From Luteimonas_C sp035250245 (lineage in GTDB: Bacteria > Pseudomonadota > Gammaproteobacteria > Xanthomonadales > Xanthomonadaceae), in assembly GCA_035250245.1 (NCBI GenBank), contig DATFFH010000051.1, forward strand, positions 1-9,276: DNA of 9,276 nt, in the 5' to 3' direction. A program made the translations under genes and the position numbers. How positions within the stretch are numbered: the stretch's first letter is position 1; every line of letters starts with the position of its first letter. The notes under the pieces were generated by a model that saw only the letters and a program-made list of their open reading frames with translations, did no database searches and was not told the origin of the DNA. This document shows, one piece after another, positions 6,456 to 9,276 of the stretch.

Positions 6456-6574
6456 CCCCCTTTGAAAAAGGGGGATTGAGGGGGATTTGCTTTTGCTCTT
6501 GCTGTCGTCGTCAGCAAAGAGCAAGAGCAAATCCCCCATCGCCTTAGGCGATTCGCCCCCTTTTTCAAAGGGGG
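6456..6574. repeat. Nested palindromic mobile-repeat element (CCCCCTTTGAAAAAGGGGG family)
   Basis: The ends, 6456-6474 and 6556-6574, are perfect 19-nt inverted repeats (CCCCCTTTGAAAAAGGGGG and its reverse complement). Inside, 6480-6504 and 6512-6537 are near-perfect inverted arms around a 7-nt loop, and 6538-6552 is a smaller hairpin, ATCGCC-TTA-GGCGAT. The 119-bp element has no coding capacity and lies just after the cydB stop. It resembles a BIME or small MITE. It could end or stabilise the oxidase transcript, but lacks a classical T-tract. Confidence 0.85.
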
Positions 6575-6689
6575 CAACGGCAAAAGCGTGAATCGGGACG
6601 CGGAGCGGCGTTTGCGCGGAAATTCCGGCATAGATTCCCTATTTCCGGCCTTTCCGACACAATCGCGGTGGTTCCCCGCCGTGCCCCCG

Positions 6690-6944
6690 ATGCAAGCCTA
6701 CGTTTACAAGAGCCAGCGCAAGGACGATACCTACGTTTACCTCGCCCGGCGCGACGGTTTCGATCAGCTCCCCGAACCCCTGCGCACCCAGCTGGGGCCG
6801 TTGCGCTTCGTGTTGGAAGTGGGGCTGAGCGCGGATCGCAAACTGGCCCGCGAGGACGCCGCGGTGGTGCGAGAGAACCTGACGGCGCGCGGGTTCCACA
6901 TTCAATTCCCGCCGAAACTGGCGCCGGAGCGCGCCGATGCCTGA
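6690..6944 (+). CDS. YcgL domain-containing protein, 84 aa
   Basis: Small soluble protein of the YcgL family, whose biochemical role is not established. The N-terminus MQAYVYKSQRKDDTYVYLAR matches the family's first strands. It is followed by the FxxLPEPL segment, RKLAREDAAVVRENL and the closing GFHIQFPP, so the domain is complete. ATG 6690 is chosen because the match begins there. Extending to GTG 6588 adds 34 residues with no family resemblance and reaches the edge of the repeat element. The Shine-Dalgarno before 6690 is weak. The stop overlaps the next gene's start by 8 bp, suggesting translational coupling. In other gammaproteobacteria ycgL often follows rnd; here rnd is not adjacent and the oxidase genes precede it. 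Confidence 0.88.
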   Translation: MQAYVYKSQRKDDTYVYLARRDGFDQLPEPLRTQLGPLRFVLEVGLSADRKLAREDAAVVRENLTARGFHIQFPPKLAPERADA

Positions 6945-9276
6945 CTTGAGGCGCGAAACCGCGGGTGCATTGGCGGTAGGCGTAGCGCTGGCCGCCCTGA
7001 CCGGTTTCGGTGGCGCGATCGCAGCGGTGGCCGCCTGGCTGGCGCAACCGTCGCTGGCGCTGGCGATGTCCTGGTGGCGCGGCAGCCGGGCCGCGCCCGA
7101 ATTCGATCCCGCCGGCCGGCGCGCGCTCGCACGCGAAGTCGGCGTCCTGCTCGCGCTGTGGGGCGGCGGTTTGGCCGTGTCGGCCCTGCTGATCGCATGG
7201 CCGCTGACCGGTCTGCGCCAGAGCGGTAGCTTGGGCGCGGCGATCGGGCTGAGCTTGGTCGCGGGCGTGATCTGGCTCGGTTTGTGGCGCACTTGGCCGG
7301 TGTGGCGTTCGATCGAACGCAAGGGCGGCGAACTGCGCGACCGCTGGCAACGGCTGGATGAAGTGCAGATCGGCATCTCCAGCGGCTGGCGCCCGGCGAG
7401 CCTGGTCGCGCTGATGATCGCGGCGGGTTTGATCCTGGCCTGGCCGGGATTGCTGGCGACCAGCGCGCGCTGGATCGTCGCCGCGTTGTACGCGCTGGCA
7501 TTGCCGGGATTGCATTTCCTGTTGCAGCGCACGCCCGCCCCGCCGCTGGCCGTGGTCGAAGAACTGCCTCAAGACGAAGAAGAAGCCGCGGCGACCGAAG
7601 ACGAAGCCGATCCGACGCTGGCGTTGTATGCGGCCGCGCGCTCGGGCCGGGTCGAACGTGCGCTCGCGCTGCTCGAAACCGGCGCCGATCCGCATGCCTT
7701 GCCCGCATCCGACGATCGCGATCAACGGGCCTTGCCCTTGCTGGCCGCGGTGTTGCCGGATCTGCGCCTGTTGCGCGGCTTGATCGCCAAAGGCGTGCAA
7801 GTCAACGAAGCGCATGCCGGCATGACGCCGTTGCTTGCCGCCACGCGCGACAGCTGGCACGGGCGTCCTGAAGCGGTGATGACCCTGCTGGCCAACGGCG
7901 CCGATCCGCGCGTGGCGGACGCCGACGGCAACACGCCGCTGCACCACGCCGCGCGCAGCACCGATCCGGGCGTGGCGGCGCTGCTGCGCGATGCCGCCGC
8001 CGAAGTCGACGCCTTGAACCATGAAGGCCAGTCGCCGCTGGCGATCGCCTGCGCCGCGGGCAATTGGCGGCTTGCCCGATTCCTGCTGGAGCGCGGCGCG
8101 CGCACCGAACCGGCGCAAGGCCAGCCGGCGCTGCTCTCGGCCGCGGCCACCGACGAGGACGATCCGGCCGGCGTGCAATTGCTGCTCAAGCACAAGGCCA
8201 AGGTCGACGCACGCGACGCACGCGGACGCAGCGCGCTGCATGCGGCCAGCTTGGCCGGACATGCGGACATCGTCGCCACATTGTTGGCTGCCGGCGCGGA
8301 CGCGAAAGCGCGCGATGAAGCCGGACGCACGCCGCTGCTGGACGCGGCGCAAAGCGGATCGCTGGCGGCGATCGAACGCTTGGCCGAAGCGCACGCCGAA
8401 TTCGACGCGGTGGACGGCGAAGGCCGCAATGCGCTGATCCTGGCCGGCATCTCCGAACAAGCCACGCCGGCGCTGTTGCGGCGCTTGCTGGAACTCGGCG
8501 CCGATCCCGACCATCTGGACCGCGAAGGCAAGCGCGCGATCGATCGCGCCGCCGAACATGGTCGTTGGGCGATCGTGACCGCGCTGGATCCCGAATACCC
8601 GCTGCCGAGCAATGTCGGCGACGCCGGCGACGATGCCGATGGCGGCCCTCCCGATCGCGCGCCGCTGGCGCTGCTGCGCGAGGCGTTGCACGAAGGCCGC
8701 GACGACGGCAACGAGGCATTGGCCAAACTGCTCGGTCCGTCCGAACTCGGCAGCCTGCTGCATGATGCGGAGCTGGCGCCGCAGGCGCTGGCTTGGCTGC
8801 TGGCGCACGGCGCGGATCCCGAAACCCGCGATGCGCACGGCGACAACGCCATGTTCGCGCTGCTGGCGCGCGGCCGTGCCGGCTTGCCGGCGTTGCAGCT
8901 GCTGTTGCGCCGCGCCGTTTCTCCCGCCGGCGCCGGTGGTTTGGCGCGGTTCGTCGCAAGTTGCAGTGCAGAGGAGCAAGCCGACCTCGCTTTGGAATCG
9001 TGCGCGATCGATTTGCTCGAACGCGGCGCCGATCCTTTCGCGCCCGCGCCATCCGGCGATCCCGCGCTGGCGCTGGCGGTGCGTTTGGGCTGGCTGCGGT
9101 TAGCCGATCGGCTGATCGCGCACGGTGTCGACCCCGACGCGCGCGACGCGCACGGCATGACGCCGCTGCACTTGGCGGCGGCGCTGGGCCGCGAGGGCGT
9201 GCTCAAGCAGCTGATCGCGCGCGGCGCATCGCCCGATCTGCGCGCCGCGGACGGCCAGACGCCGCTGGGCGTGGCG
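6937..9276 (+). CDS. Membrane-anchored ankyrin-repeat protein, 3'-partial
   Basis: The frame is open for 780 codons from ATG 6937 to the window end. Hydrophobic segments at about 10-35, 69-90, 99-118, 153-170 and 176-196 form a membrane domain, separated by a charged loop (119-152). An acidic linker follows (208-226, rich in Glu and Asp). From about 227 on there are roughly 15-16 ankyrin repeats. The clearest are DGNTPLHHAA (330-339), GRSALHAASLAGH (430-442), GRTPLLDAA, HGMTPLHLAA (739-748) and a last DGQTPLGVA (772-780), with recurrent LLxxGADP ends. A stretch near 549-605 is divergent and looks like an insertion between repeat blocks. Ankyrin domains bind proteins; the partner here is unknown. 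Topology is uncertain, so the repeats could be cytoplasmic or periplasmic. It overlaps the YcgL gene by 8 bp, which indicates one operon. Confidence 0.92.
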   Translation, partial: MPDLRRETAGALAVGVALAALTGFGGAIAAVAAWLAQPSLALAMSWWRGSRAAPEFDPAGRRALAREVGVLLALWGGGLAVSALLIAWPLTGLRQSGSLGAAIGLSLVAGVIWLGLWRTWPVWRSIERKGGELRDRWQRLDEVQIGISSGWRPASLVALMIAAGLILAWPGLLATSARWIVAALYALALPGLHFLLQRTPAPPLAVVEELPQDEEEAAATEDEADPTLALYAAARSGRVERALALLETGADPHALPASDDRDQRALPLLAAVLPDLRLLRGLIAKGVQVNEAHAGMTPLLAATRDSWHGRPEAVMTLLANGADPRVADADGNTPLHHAARSTDPGVAALLRDAAAEVDALNHEGQSPLAIACAAGNWRLARFLLERGARTEPAQGQPALLSAAATDEDDPAGVQLLLKHKAKVDARDARGRSALHAASLAGHADIVATLLAAGADAKARDEAGRTPLLDAAQSGSLAAIERLAEAHAEFDAVDGEGRNALILAGISEQATPALLRRLLELGADPDHLDREGKRAIDRAAEHGRWAIVTALDPEYPLPSNVGDAGDDADGGPPDRAPLALLREALHEGRDDGNEALAKLLGPSELGSLLHDAELAPQALAWLLAHGADPETRDAHGDNAMFALLARGRAGLPALQLLLRRAVSPAGAGGLARFVASCSAEEQADLALESCAIDLLERGADPFAPAPSGDPALALAVRLGWLRLADRLIAHGVDPDARDAHGMTPLHLAAALGREGVLKQLIARGASPDLRAADGQTPLGVA

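Noticed and set aside
6456..6474. Rho-independent terminator after cydB
   Set aside because: The palindrome lacks a following T-run and is one end of a larger mobile-repeat structure, so a terminator call is not supported.
6588..6689. GTG 6588 as the start of the YcgL gene
   Set aside because: The extra 34 residues do not resemble the family, and the conserved domain begins at ATG 6690.
6446..6689. Small CydX or DUF2474-like subunit gene after cydB
   Set aside because: No frame here encodes a short single-membrane-helix peptide with a plausible start; the stretch is mostly repeat DNA.
6565..8979. 804-codon open frame on the minus strand opposite the ankyrin gene
   Set aside because: It is rich in Arg, Gln and Ala with no domain, and runs antisense to a clear ankyrin-repeat frame and through the repeat element. 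It is a shadow of high-GC codon bias.

Overview
The window is GC-rich gammaproteobacterial DNA, most likely from the Xanthomonadaceae (Lysobacter/Luteimonas/Xanthomonas type). This is inferred from codon use, from a YcgL protein followed by an ankyrin-repeat protein, and from many REP-like palindromes between genes. No rRNA, tRNA, CRISPR array, transposase or phage gene was found.

Region 1 (1-3530, minus strand) holds two tandem paralogous YadA-like trimeric autotransporter adhesins. The downstream one (1-1782) runs off the window inside its membrane anchor. The upstream one (1992-3530) is complete at 512 aa. Both have a Sec signal peptide, a matching N-terminal module with a cysteine pair, a long YadA head, a neck, a coiled-coil stalk and an anchor. 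They differ in stalk type and length. Only the partial one carries two calcium-loop-like insertions in its head. Their upstream leaders are also homologous and share a hairpin, at the same distance from the start codon, whose base pairs have changed in a compensating way.

Region 2 (3531-6445, plus strand after a divergent intergenic stretch) holds a cytochrome bd-type quinol oxidase: subunit I (3839-5242) with its haem ligands and GRQP motif, and subunit II (5438-6445). The quinol loop is short, as in the cyanide-insensitive (CIO) branch. A candidate sigma70-like promoter lies at 3771-3799. A 151-bp pair of REP hairpins separates the two subunit genes. No small CydX-type subunit and no cydDC genes are visible here.

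Region 3 (6446-9276, plus strand) starts with a 119-bp element of nested palindromes. It is followed by a small YcgL-domain protein (6690-6944) whose end overlaps by 8 bp the start of a large membrane-anchored ankyrin-repeat protein (6937 to beyond the window end).

The intergenic regions carry three sequence families of palindromic repeat: GTCATTCCCGCG type, CCCTCTCC type, and CCCCCTTTGAAAAAGGGGG type. The most unusual material is the adhesin pair: calcium-loop insertions, conserved cysteines, patchy base composition in the head, and the covarying leader hairpin. I saw no clear evidence for an entirely new multi-gene system.
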